From: Peptococcaceae bacterium CEB3
Lineage (GTDB): Bacteria; Bacillota; Desulfitobacteriia; Desulfitobacteriales; Desulfitobacteriaceae
Length of the DNA stretch: 64,000 bases
NCBI GenBank assembly: GCA_001029295.1
Contig: LDXJ01000050.1
Location: 1-64,000, forward strand
Direction of reading: 5' to 3'
A model generated the notes under the pieces. That model did not search any database, had not been told where the DNA came from, and worked only from the letters and a program-made list of their open reading frames with translations. The position numbers were made by a program, and so were the translations under genes. Positions 7,753-15,202 of this stretch are shown here, piece by piece (positions within the stretch are counted from its first letter, which is position 1; each line of letters opens with the position of its first letter).

Positions 7753-9048
7753 ATGGAACTTTCCTGGAACCGCTACCCGCGCTTGGAGCATCGCGAAGTA
7801 TTGACCTTGTCTGATCTGTCTGCCGGCTTGCCAGAAACGGCGGGATTCTGCCTGCCCCATGGAAACGGCCGAAGTTATGGGGATGTTTGCCTGAACGAGG
7901 GTGGGGTATTGCTGGATACCCGCAGACTTAATCACATCATTGCTTTTGATCCGGTGACGGGCCGTCTTCGCTGCGAGTCCGGTGTACTGTTGAAAGAAAT
8001 TATCGATTTGGTATTGCCATGGAGCTGGTTTTTGCCGGTCACACCAGGTACGCAGTATGTTACGGTTGGCGGAGCCATTGCCAACGATGTTCACGGCAAG
8101 AATCATCACTGGGCCGGCTCTTTTGGCAACCATGTAATCTGCCTGGAATTGTTGCGCTCTGACGGGCAGCGGATCCAATGTGCCAAAGAGGAGGCAGGGG
8201 AGTGGTTCAGCGCAACCATTGGCGGTTTAGGTTTAACCGGTCTGATTACTTGGGCGGAGATACAGCTCATCCCGGCGCATAATCCGTGGATGATGGTAGA
8301 GTCCAGGCGCTTTGCCAGTCTGGATGAATTTTGGCAGATCAATCAAGAGGCTGAGGATCATTGGCCTTACACAGTAGCATGGCTCGATTGCCTGTCGGCC
8401 GGGCGCGGCAAAGGAAGGGGCATCTATATGGCCGGAAGGCATGCCCTCTGGACAGAGAGCCTGACAGGCCGCCGCCCGCGATCCTTGCGGTTTCCTTTGG
8501 ACCCACCGTTTTCGTTGATCAATCCTTTCAGTTTGCGCCTTATCAATAGCCTTTATTTCCACCAACCATTAAAGAAGAAACCGGCTTTATCTCATTACGC
8601 AACGTTCTTTTACCCTTTGGATGGAGTGCTGGAATGGAACCGCATTTACGGAAGAAAGGGCTTTTTTCAGTACCAATGTGTTCTGCCGCCGGAAGCCGCT
8701 CAAGCGGGGATCGCTGCGATGTTAAAGAAAATCTCAGCCAGCGGACAGGGTTCGTTCCTGGCGGTACTTAAGACCCTTGGGACGGTTCCTTCCCGAGGCC
8801 TGCTGTCGTTTGCCCGCCCGGGAGTAACACTAGCCTTGGATTTTCCTAACTGCGGCCAAAAAACGTTACGGTTGTTTAATGAGGTGGACGCTATTGTACG
8901 CGATACGGGCGGTGCGCTCAACCCTTCCAAAGACGCGCGCATGCCGGCCTTAATGTTCAAAACCGGCTTTCCCAATTGGGAACGTTTTGCCGCCTATATT
9001 GATCCCAAATTCTCATCCAGTTTTTGGAGGAGGGTAACCCATGAGTAA
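7753..9048 (+). CDS. dprE1: DprE1-like FAD-dependent oxidoreductase (decaprenylphosphoryl-ribose 2'-oxidase family)
   Basis: A 431-residue oxidase. With the next gene it would epimerise a polyprenyl-phosphoryl pentose (ribose to arabinose in actinobacteria): DprE1 oxidises the 2'-hydroxyl and DprE2 reduces the ketone. The FAD-binding domain shows HGNGRSYGDVCLNEGG and TVGGAIANDVHGKNHHWAGS, very close to the mycobacterial hallmark. The C-terminal substrate domain contains GVTLALDFP, where mycobacterial DprE1 has GWNICVDFP. The Cys attacked by benzothiazinones is therefore Ala361 here. ATG 7753 follows an AAAGGATGG site. The stop overlaps the DprE2 start by 8 bp, showing translational coupling. 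The true sugar-lipid substrate in this organism is unknown. Confidence 0.85.
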   Translation: MELSWNRYPRLEHREVLTLSDLSAGLPETAGFCLPHGNGRSYGDVCLNEGGVLLDTRRLNHIIAFDPVTGRLRCESGVLLKEIIDLVLPWSWFLPVTPGTQYVTVGGAIANDVHGKNHHWAGSFGNHVICLELLRSDGQRIQCAKEEAGEWFSATIGGLGLTGLITWAEIQLIPAHNPWMMVESRRFASLDEFWQINQEAEDHWPYTVAWLDCLSAGRGKGRGIYMAGRHALWTESLTGRRPRSLRFPLDPPFSLINPFSLRLINSLYFHQPLKKKPALSHYATFFYPLDGVLEWNRIYGRKGFFQYQCVLPPEAAQAGIAAMLKKISASGQGSFLAVLKTLGTVPSRGLLSFARPGVTLALDFPNCGQKTLRLFNEVDAIVRDTGGALNPSKDARMPALMFKTGFPNWERFAAYIDPKFSSSFWRRVTHE

Positions 9049-9796
9049 TCGGCAACGGATTGTCATTTTTGGTGCCACCTCTGCCATAGCTTCCGCCTGC
9101 GCCAGGCAATGGGTGAAGCGTGGCGACAGCCTCTTCTTGGTAGGACGCAACGAGAGCAAACTAGAGGGTTTGATTGCTGATCTCCGAACGCAAAGTTCGA
9201 CGGGACAACAGATAGAAGGGACAACTGCCGATCTGAACGACTTTGAGCGGCACGAGGAACTTTTTACCCGCGCCGAACAAGTTCTGGGCGAGATTGATAT
9301 GGTACTCATCGCTCACGGCACTCTTCCGGACCAACAAGCCTGCCAAAATTCCGTATCATTGACGATGGAAGAGATTCGTACCAATGGGCTGAGCGTCATC
9401 GCCTTGCTGACCAGCGCGGCTAACAGAATGGAGGCCCGGGGAAGAGGCTGTCTGGCCGTGATCACTTCAGTGGCCGGAGACCGGGGCCGCGCAAGCAACT
9501 ATGTGTATGGAGCGGCGAAAGGCATGGTGACCCTATTCTTGCAGGGACTGCGTAATCGCCTGGCCAAACGGGGGGTGACAGTCATTACTATCAAGCCGGG
9601 CTTTGTGGATACTCCGATGACTGCTCGTTTTGAGAAGAAAGGTCCCCTCTGGGCGGAGCCTGAAACTGCAGCTTACGGTATTGTGACAGCCGTTGAAAAG
9701 AGAAGGGATGTAGTTTACCTCTCCGGAATATGGTGCTGGATCATGTTAATCATCCGGCACATTCCCGAGAGTATTTTTAAAAGGCTTAGCTTATAA
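9041..9796 (+). CDS. dprE2: DprE2-like short-chain dehydrogenase
   Basis: A 251-residue classical SDR that would reduce the 2'-keto intermediate made by the upstream oxidase. It has the cofactor glycine motif GATSAIA (residues 11-17), LFLVGRNESKLE, NAG-region equivalent AHGTLP, and the catalytic triad Ser143-Tyr156-Lys160 (YGAAK). The C-terminus is hydrophobic (IWCWIMLIIRHIP), as in DprE2 proteins, suggesting membrane association. GGAGGAG precedes the ATG inside the end of dprE1. As an isolated SDR the family would be uncertain; the coupling to DprE1 makes DprE2 the best call. Confidence 0.8.
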   Translation: MSNRQRIVIFGATSAIASACARQWVKRGDSLFLVGRNESKLEGLIADLRTQSSTGQQIEGTTADLNDFERHEELFTRAEQVLGEIDMVLIAHGTLPDQQACQNSVSLTMEEIRTNGLSVIALLTSAANRMEARGRGCLAVITSVAGDRGRASNYVYGAAKGMVTLFLQGLRNRLAKRGVTVITIKPGFVDTPMTARFEKKGPLWAEPETAAYGIVTAVEKRRDVVYLSGIWCWIMLIIRHIPESIFKRLSL

Positions 9797-9820
9797 GAAG
9801 GATAGCAATAAGGTGATAAG

Positions 9821-11494
9821 GTGAATAACAGAAGGATGCCAAAGAAAAACAGCAGAAAAGACCTCCACAAACTCGAACAGCTCATAATTCTCATGGCTGT
9901 CGTACTCGTAGCTGTCTTGGTTTCGATCTGGCGCAGCCGTACCAACAATTCCCTGTCTCCCGTGAATCTCTCGGCTAATACAACCGGACAAGTGGCTCGG
10001 CTATTAGAGCATTCGGGGCAATACCAAGTGCTGAGCGGACCAACTAACGGTACTCTATCAATATACGCCTTGGGCGATGCCGGCAAAATGAGAGAAATTC
10101 TGGTGGACGCGCATAAGAGCGGCTATCCGTACCACATATACAAATTTAAAACCGCAGACACCGGCCAAGGCTACGCAATCGATCTGCCGCCGAAATCTTT
10201 AAGCAGCGGATCCCGGGTCAATGATACGGGGTTGATTATGCAATATCCTGATATCTTTTATGTCAGTTCTTTTGATGGACAACTGCAGTCGATCAACGCT
10301 TACGACTTGAATAATAACAAAAGGACTGTTTTTGCATTCAATGGTATGGTTAAAAAAGCAAACCTAGTACCGGCAAATAAGAACCAGGTAAAAGTCCAAC
10401 TCGTTGAGAATAATCAAAATGTGGAAACATCCCTCAATATCGGTAAAAATGGCATCTCAAGCAGTTCTCCGACATTAAAGCTCATGCACAGCCCCGCCGA
10501 TAATACGTCAGCTTTTATCCGCTTAGTGGAAGGCGTAAAGAAAATTATGGGTAACGGTACGGTAGCCTTCCTGGAAAATACCTGGTATCAAAGCAAAGAC
10601 ACCTTCAAAAGCCTGTTGTACTCCGTAAATAGCGGTGGTCAGCGCCCTGGCTTGACCAATTCCGGCGGAGCGCAAGCAGCCGGGACCTCCAAACCGGCCT
10701 TACCGGCAGCGGTCAACAGCCCGCCCCTGGAGAAATCGATCACATTTCCCGATCCCTCTCGACCCTATGTTAAAGCCAGCCTAGTGAAGATTAATCCCGC
10801 TTTGGTCAACTTTCATCTGGTAGCGGGCACCAAAGACCCTGTCTCAGTAACAGGCATTCACGGATCTGGTATGATCCCATTGAGCGTTCAACGGCAGGGG
10901 AATGTCATAGCGGCTTTTAACGCGGGCTTTCAGTCCAGGGACGGCATCTACGGTTTTATGACGGAGCAAAGGGTTTATCAGTCACCGGTTCCGGGTTTGG
11001 CCACGTTTTGTATCTATGGGGACGGGAAGGTTGATATAGGGTCCTGGGGTAATGAAATAAAGTCGGATGCAGGTATGGTCGCCTTGAGGCAAAACCTACA
11101 TCTCCTGATAGACCACGGCAAGCTGAATCCCCTGATAAATGACCAGGCAAAATGGGGTATAACAGTCAATAATGCCGTCCGGGTATGGCGCTCCGGCATT
11201 GGGATAGACAAGCAAGGCCGAATTATCTACGCCGCCGGTGACAGTCTGACGGCCGAAACTTTAGCCAGAGCCTTGCTAAGTGCGGGTTGCGTCAGGGCCA
11301 TGGAACTTGACATAAACAGTTATTGGGTGACTTTTAACTTTTTTCAGCGCACAGTCGGTAATCACGGTGTAAAGTTGGAGGGCACAAAACTTGACCCCTC
11401 TATGAGAAGGTCGGTTGCGCGATATTTGACACCCGATACCAGGGATTTCTTCTATTTGACACTAAAGCCACTTAATAATCAAACCACCCCTTAA
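9821..11494 (+). CDS. Membrane-anchored phosphodiester glycosidase (NAGPA domain) protein
   Basis: A 557-residue protein with a single N-terminal anchor (EQLIILMAVVLVAVLVSIW, about residues 21-40), so most of it lies outside the membrane. The first 290 residues are an unrecognised beta-rich region. The C-terminal part (about 310-550) is a NAGPA/DUF2233 domain with IAAFNAGFQSRDGIYGFMT and RAMELDINSYWVTF; the last matches the usual N-x-D-G-G-S region, although the GGS is changed here to INS. NAGPA domains cleave sugar-phosphate diesters. GTG 9821 follows an AAGGTGATAAG site 24 bp after dprE2, so it may share that transcript. The altered active-site loop leaves catalysis uncertain. Confidence 0.75.
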   Translation: MNNRRMPKKNSRKDLHKLEQLIILMAVVLVAVLVSIWRSRTNNSLSPVNLSANTTGQVARLLEHSGQYQVLSGPTNGTLSIYALGDAGKMREILVDAHKSGYPYHIYKFKTADTGQGYAIDLPPKSLSSGSRVNDTGLIMQYPDIFYVSSFDGQLQSINAYDLNNNKRTVFAFNGMVKKANLVPANKNQVKVQLVENNQNVETSLNIGKNGISSSSPTLKLMHSPADNTSAFIRLVEGVKKIMGNGTVAFLENTWYQSKDTFKSLLYSVNSGGQRPGLTNSGGAQAAGTSKPALPAAVNSPPLEKSITFPDPSRPYVKASLVKINPALVNFHLVAGTKDPVSVTGIHGSGMIPLSVQRQGNVIAAFNAGFQSRDGIYGFMTEQRVYQSPVPGLATFCIYGDGKVDIGSWGNEIKSDAGMVALRQNLHLLIDHGKLNPLINDQAKWGITVNNAVRVWRSGIGIDKQGRIIYAAGDSLTAETLARALLSAGCVRAMELDINSYWVTFNFFQRTVGNHGVKLEGTKLDPSMRRSVARYLTPDTRDFFYLTLKPLNNQTTP

Positions 11495-11524
11495 CTCAGA
11501 CCCCTTAATAATCAAGCCACCCCT
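11471..11524. repeat. 33-bp spaced direct repeat spanning the stop codon
   Basis: CTTAATAATCAAACCACCCC at 11471 recurs at 11504 with one change. The stop codon of the preceding gene lies in the first unit. It is one of many short tandem duplications in the gaps of this window. Confidence 0.7.
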
Positions 11525-11652
11525 CAAATTCCGATAACAGCATTGAGCTAGGCCTAACATGGCATCATCCTGGGGATGGTTGTGAAGGGTGCGCCGTACA
11601 GATCTCATAAGGGCAGTAATAGGGAACGCTGGCAATTTAAGAAAACTTTAAT

Positions 11653-11680
11653 TTGATCTTTCGACCGAAAATGCTATACA
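11653..11680 (+). promoter_or_regulatory. Possible sigma-A promoter for the zinc phospholipase-like gene
   Basis: TTGATC (11653-11658), 16-bp spacer, TATACA (11675-11680), 31 bp before the GTG at 11712. It is the only good candidate in the gap. Confidence 0.5.
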
Positions 11681-11711
11681 TTATATGTTAAAGGGGACAT
11701 GCCTTTAGCAA

Positions 11712-12563
11712 GTGATATTGGAAAGATCCGGTTACCACTTTGTGCCTCAGGACAGTATTGATGAGCAAGAGGTGTCTTATTTGGGGATAGTGTCTCGGCA
11801 GACGATAAACATGGTTTCAAAAGCCTTAATGACCCCGGTCAAGCCCTTGCAGGTTTTTATGGATGCTCCCAGTCAGACACATGGTTACTGTTTGCAACAA
11901 GCTTACGATATTCTCTGCCAAGATGGCAAAGATGATGTGGCAGCCTATTTCCGTCCCTTCGATCGATGGCTTAGAAAAGGTTCGTTTTGGGCTGACCAGG
12001 GTTGGAGAAATGTCTGCCATTATTTTTTTGCTTCTAACAAGTTCAGGCCCGGAGCTGAAACGGAGTGCCAGTATTATTTTGACAAAGCCGTCACCACCTG
12101 CCAACAAGACATAAGCAAAGGTATGTTCTACTTCGGGGCTGCTGTGCACCTGGTACAAGACATGTGTGTACCACATCATGCCGTGGGAGCTGTTTTTGAC
12201 GGACACAAAGAATTTGAAAGATGGACAGGCGAGAATCTTCATCATTTCAGTGCCGGGAAAAGTGGGATTTATATGCCTTTTACGGGCCCAAGTGAATGGA
12301 TTAGACACAATGTCGCCACGGCTTCAACCTACTATCCCCTTGTTTCGAAAGGGAAAGGATGTGACGAAGGGAATTACTATGAAGCCGCGGGAGAACTTTT
12401 GCCGCTTACTATTTATACGACAGCCGGTTTTTTGGATTTTGCCAAACCGGTTTTGCAGCAAGCCAGTGTAACGATTCCCCAGACATCCTGGCTTGACGTT
12501 GCGGGTGAGAAAATGCCTGATTATGCAGCCGTATCCTTTAATCACGGGAGTAGAGGCGCTTAA
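11712..12563 (+). CDS. Zinc-dependent phospholipase C-like protein, no signal peptide
   Basis: A 283-residue protein resembling the Zn_dep_PLPC (PF00882) family, helical hydrolases that bind three zinc ions and cut phospholipid headgroups. The key match is AVHLVQDMCVPHHAVG followed by FDGHKEFERW, equivalent to the H-x3-D-x4-H core and following His/Glu ligands of the Bacillus cereus enzyme. SHWALIN-like N-terminal Trp is absent, and no signal peptide is visible from GTG 11712, whose AAAGGGG site is rather far (about 15 bp). Either the protein is cytoplasmic or the N-terminus has diverged. It lies between two NAGPA genes, suggesting a role on phosphodiester-linked envelope lipids or polymers. 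Confidence 0.65.
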   Translation: MILERSGYHFVPQDSIDEQEVSYLGIVSRQTINMVSKALMTPVKPLQVFMDAPSQTHGYCLQQAYDILCQDGKDDVAAYFRPFDRWLRKGSFWADQGWRNVCHYFFASNKFRPGAETECQYYFDKAVTTCQQDISKGMFYFGAAVHLVQDMCVPHHAVGAVFDGHKEFERWTGENLHHFSAGKSGIYMPFTGPSEWIRHNVATASTYYPLVSKGKGCDEGNYYEAAGELLPLTIYTTAGFLDFAKPVLQQASVTIPQTSWLDVAGEKMPDYAAVSFNHGSRGA

Positions 12564-12678
12564 TTCTCAGCTTTCGTGCATGGACATCAATGGGAATTAT
12601 GATAGGAATTATGGCAGCGGTCCTGTCGATGGATGTCCAGTCATCTGTAATATTTATTCTCTGGAGGATAGTGTCTAA

Positions 12679-13653
12679 ATGAAGCATGGTAAGAGATTCA
12701 GCCTGAAGAAGTTCATGGGTTTTGTCGGTTTTAATATTGTCTTTGCTGCCTTGCTGGCCCCCTTCATCGTTTTCTACGGGCCCTTTCAAGCATTGAAAGT
12801 CATGGCTGTAGGCTCCATCGCTCTTTCGCGCCACCCACAGGTAGTGAGAGCCTTTCTTTCCCAAGCTGAAATTAGCAAGATTACTCATGAGTATGACGCC
12901 TTGGGAGTGAACACCCAAGCGAATGTTGTCAGTAAACAGGTGACTGCCGGCTCTACTAGCGGTGTTGTAATCCAAGACATTAAGGGACAGTCGTTTAGAG
13001 GAAAGGTCATGCTGATTAAAGATCCAAAACGGATCAAAGTCGCCGTGACCAACCGGCTGGGCAAGGCCGGAGAAGTGCTGACGCATCTTGTTCAACAGAG
13101 TGGAGCCGTGGCCGGGATTAATGCGGGGGGGTTCAACGGTCCCGGTTGGGGAGGGAACGGAGCTTTTCCCGAAGGCTTGACCGTGCACGCGGGGAAGCTT
13201 GTTTATAATGACATTGGGAGCAAAACAGCGAAAGATCTCATCGGGATCAATGATCAGGGAAAACTAGTCATCACTCCCATGTCGGCGGACGAGTTGGCTG
13301 CCCATCATATTCAGGAGGCGGTAACTTTTTACGGCCCAACTCTGGTCGCCAACGGGAAGCCGGTCGTGGCCGGAGATGGAGGGATTGGCATTGGGCCCCG
13401 GACGGGAATCGGTCAAACAGCGGACGGGACGATTATTCTTGTCGTGATAGACGGGCGTCAGCCGACCTGGAGTTGGGGCGCCACCGCTCGTGAACTAATG
13501 AATGTCTTCCTGCAGTATCACGCGGTCAATGCCGTTAACCTAGATGGCGGTTCCTCCTCGGAAATGGTTTATCAAGGTAAGATCGTCAACCGACTCTGGG
13601 ATATCTTCGGGGAACGCTATATTCCCACGGCTTTTGTTGTTATGCCGAAATAG
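12679..13653 (+). CDS. Phosphodiester glycosidase family protein (NAGPA domain)
   Basis: A 324-residue protein with an N-terminal membrane anchor (FMGFVGFNIVFAALLAPFIV, residues 13-32) and a complete NAGPA domain from about residue 115. Motifs are AVAGINAGGFNGPGWGGN, FYGPTLVANGKPV, GPRTGIGQTADGTIILVVID and the hallmark VNLDGGSSSEMVYQG. Members hydrolyse sugar-1-phosphate diesters; mammalian NAGPA uncovers mannose-6-phosphate, and bacterial members act on wall or exopolymer phosphodiesters. GGAGG lies 11 bp before ATG 12679. Unlike the paralogue at 9821-11494, the active-site loop is intact. It is the last gene of the envelope cluster. Confidence 0.88.
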   Translation: MKHGKRFSLKKFMGFVGFNIVFAALLAPFIVFYGPFQALKVMAVGSIALSRHPQVVRAFLSQAEISKITHEYDALGVNTQANVVSKQVTAGSTSGVVIQDIKGQSFRGKVMLIKDPKRIKVAVTNRLGKAGEVLTHLVQQSGAVAGINAGGFNGPGWGGNGAFPEGLTVHAGKLVYNDIGSKTAKDLIGINDQGKLVITPMSADELAAHHIQEAVTFYGPTLVANGKPVVAGDGGIGIGPRTGIGQTADGTIILVVIDGRQPTWSWGATARELMNVFLQYHAVNAVNLDGGSSSEMVYQGKIVNRLWDIFGERYIPTAFVVMPK

Positions 13654-13661
13654 ACGATAGA

Positions 13662-13691
13662 TTGACAAAGAGTGGCACGGCAAGCTATAAT
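13662..13691 (+). promoter_or_regulatory. Near-consensus sigma-A promoter for a small RNA
   Basis: TTGACA (13662-13667), 18-bp spacer, TATAAT (13686-13691), immediately followed by a structured non-coding segment and a strong terminator. Confidence 0.8.
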
Positions 13692-13697
13692 GTAAGC

Positions 13698-13792
13698 AGT
13701 GGTAGGGTCCGGGCTCAGGCCGGGGATTACCACGGAGGTATAAGGCAACGACGCCGTACTGTTGCGGGCGCGCAACAATACGGCGTTTTTTT
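13698..13792 (+). ncRNA. Candidate free-standing small RNA of about 95 nt
   Basis: The segment is bounded by a consensus promoter and a strong terminator and has no plausible coding frame. The predicted 5' hairpin pairs GTGGTA (13699-13704) with TACCAC (13728-13733), enclosing CCGG-GCTCAGG-CCGG. A linker with GGAGGTATAAGGCAACG follows, then the terminator ACGCCGTA-CT-GTTGCG / CGCAAC-AA-TACGGCGT with seven T residues. GCAAC at 13745-13749 could compete with the terminator for GTTGC, so an attenuator is possible. The next gene starts 300 bp downstream, so it is not an ordinary cis leader. It matches no RNA family I recognise. Confidence 0.65.
13751..13792 (+). terminator. Strong Rho-independent terminator of the small RNA
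   Basis: A 14-bp stem in two blocks (ACGCCGTA and GTTGCG with their complements), a GGCG loop and TTTTTTT. Confidence 0.9.
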
Positions 13793-13900
13793 AATGCGTC
13801 ACAGCCTCATCCCCTTAACGGTTGAGCGTTGAATACAGGCCTTTTAGGGCGCGAAAACGGCTTTTGGCCCAAAATAATCCTGGCGGTACCCTCAATCAAG

Positions 13901-13977
13901 TATAATATACCCTATCAACTGGTAGTAACATATAACGTCAAGTCGCCACAGAATGAGACGACTGGTTACAACATATA
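13901..13977 (+). promoter_or_regulatory. -10 box and 43-bp spaced direct repeat upstream of gntR
   Basis: TATAAT at 13901-13906 is followed by two related 17-mers starting ACTGGT and ending AACATATA, at 13918 and 13961. Sites just downstream of a promoter before a HutC-type regulator fit an autoregulatory operator. No good -35 is seen. Confidence 0.4.
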
Positions 13978-14097
13978 CCGACATCTTTTTCCTGCAAGCC
14001 GCAATTGGCAGAAGAACTAGAAAATGAGTGAGAAGTTCGAAAACAAGTTCGAAAACAAGCGAGAAATGCGAAAACGGGCAAGAAGGAAGGCTGCTTA

Positions 14098-14844
14098 ATG
14101 CTTCAAGTCAATGGTTCTACTCCATATTATCAACAAATAAAGCAGTACATCCGTAACCTTATCCAAGAGGAAGGATTGCAACCCCATGAACAAATACCGT
14201 CAGAGCGCGAACTCTGCGAGCAATTTAGCTTAAGTCGTACGACGATCCGCCTGGCTTTAGCCGAAGCGGAAAAAGAGGGCTTGGTCTACAGAGTTCACGG
14301 CAAGGGCACTTTCGTATCACTTCCCAAAATTGATCAAGGCTTATCCGCCATAAACAGCTTTGAAGACACGATGCGCTCCCGCGGCTTAAAGCCACGGATT
14401 GAGGTTCTGTCTGTCGAGGCCTTGCCGGCGGATCTCGTGATCAATACGATTCTTCAGTTGGGTCTGGATGAGGAACTGACGAAATTGACTTTGTTGGGCT
14501 ACGCGAACGAGGAACCCATCGTGCACTATGAGTCCTATCTGAGCCAGAGGATTGGGTCTACCGTGGCGGACGAGGCTGTCCAACGGGCCGGGGCGGGCTT
14601 GTCTTATTCCACGTTCGAATTGTACACGGATCGCTGCGGGCTCAAACCTGTGGTAACGAATCAGACATTTGAGGCGGCCCTGGCCGACCCTGAGACAGCC
14701 AACTTGTTGCAAATCCAGGAGGGTGCGGCCGTGTTCCTGATCACATCACTTGTCTATACTGAGAACCAGCGACCGATTGAGTACAAGACGGCTCATTACC
14801 GTGGAGACAAGTTTAAGTTTAACGTCAGCAGAAAGCATTTTTGA
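14098..14844 (+). CDS. GntR-family transcriptional regulator, HutC/UTRA type
   Basis: A 248-residue regulator with an N-terminal winged helix (PYYQQIKQYIRNLIQEEG, PSERELCEQFSLSRTTIR, YRVHGKGTFV) and a C-terminal UTRA ligand-binding domain (about residues 90-240, ending RPIEYKTAHYRGDKFKFNV). HutC-type regulators sense the substrate or an intermediate of the pathway they control. It precedes an eight-gene operon in the same direction, separated by a 360-bp repeat-rich gap, and is the obvious candidate regulator of that operon. ATG 14098 follows GAAGGAAGG. Confidence 0.93.
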   Translation: MLQVNGSTPYYQQIKQYIRNLIQEEGLQPHEQIPSERELCEQFSLSRTTIRLALAEAEKEGLVYRVHGKGTFVSLPKIDQGLSAINSFEDTMRSRGLKPRIEVLSVEALPADLVINTILQLGLDEELTKLTLLGYANEEPIVHYESYLSQRIGSTVADEAVQRAGAGLSYSTFELYTDRCGLKPVVTNQTFEAALADPETANLLQIQEGAAVFLITSLVYTENQRPIEYKTAHYRGDKFKFNVSRKHF

Positions 14845-14978
14845 TCTTGCCGCAGACAATATCCAACAACACACGCTGGCAGACTCCGGGGTAAGAGTTG
14901 ATAGAATTTCGGAGGAGGTGACAGAGCGATCACCAACCTTAAGTTGACCGCAAAGGGGGATAGTGAACGAAGGATTTG

Positions 14979-15145
14979 GTGAAAGGACTGACATGATGAG
15001 TGAAAGGACTGACATCATGAATAGGGAAGGGGGACTGATGTCAAAGAACAGCGAAGGAAGGGAGTTGTCAGGAAACAGTCAAGGAAGAGAATAGTGAAGG
15101 AACAGTCAAGGAAGAGGGTTGTCAAGGAACAGCCGAGGAAGACTG
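14979..15145. repeat. Intergenic tandem repeats: 21-bp x2 and 27-bp x4
   Basis: GTGAAAGGACTGACAT occurs at 14979 and 15000. Further on, CAG(T/C)CAAGGAAGAG-like units start at 15049, 15076, 15103 and 15130, exactly 27 bp apart. All are purine-rich on the plus strand and fill the gap between gntR and the binding-protein gene. No gene is seen in 14845-15202. Confidence 0.75.
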
Positions 15146-15202
15146 ACGTTGCGAAGCCCCAAGGAGGATTGTTGCGAAAGAACGTTACAGGGGGAGGTCG
15201 TC

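Noticed and set aside
12538-13188. 216-codon minus-strand frame opposite the NAGPA gene
   Set aside because: The plus-strand gene has the NAGPA motifs, a ribosome binding site and a membrane anchor. The other frame has none.
13698-13792. Known riboswitch (c-di-GMP, TPP, fluoride, ZTP, guanidine) or SRP/6S RNA
   Set aside because: The conserved core sequences of these classes that I know are not present, and no gene follows closely enough for an ordinary riboswitch.
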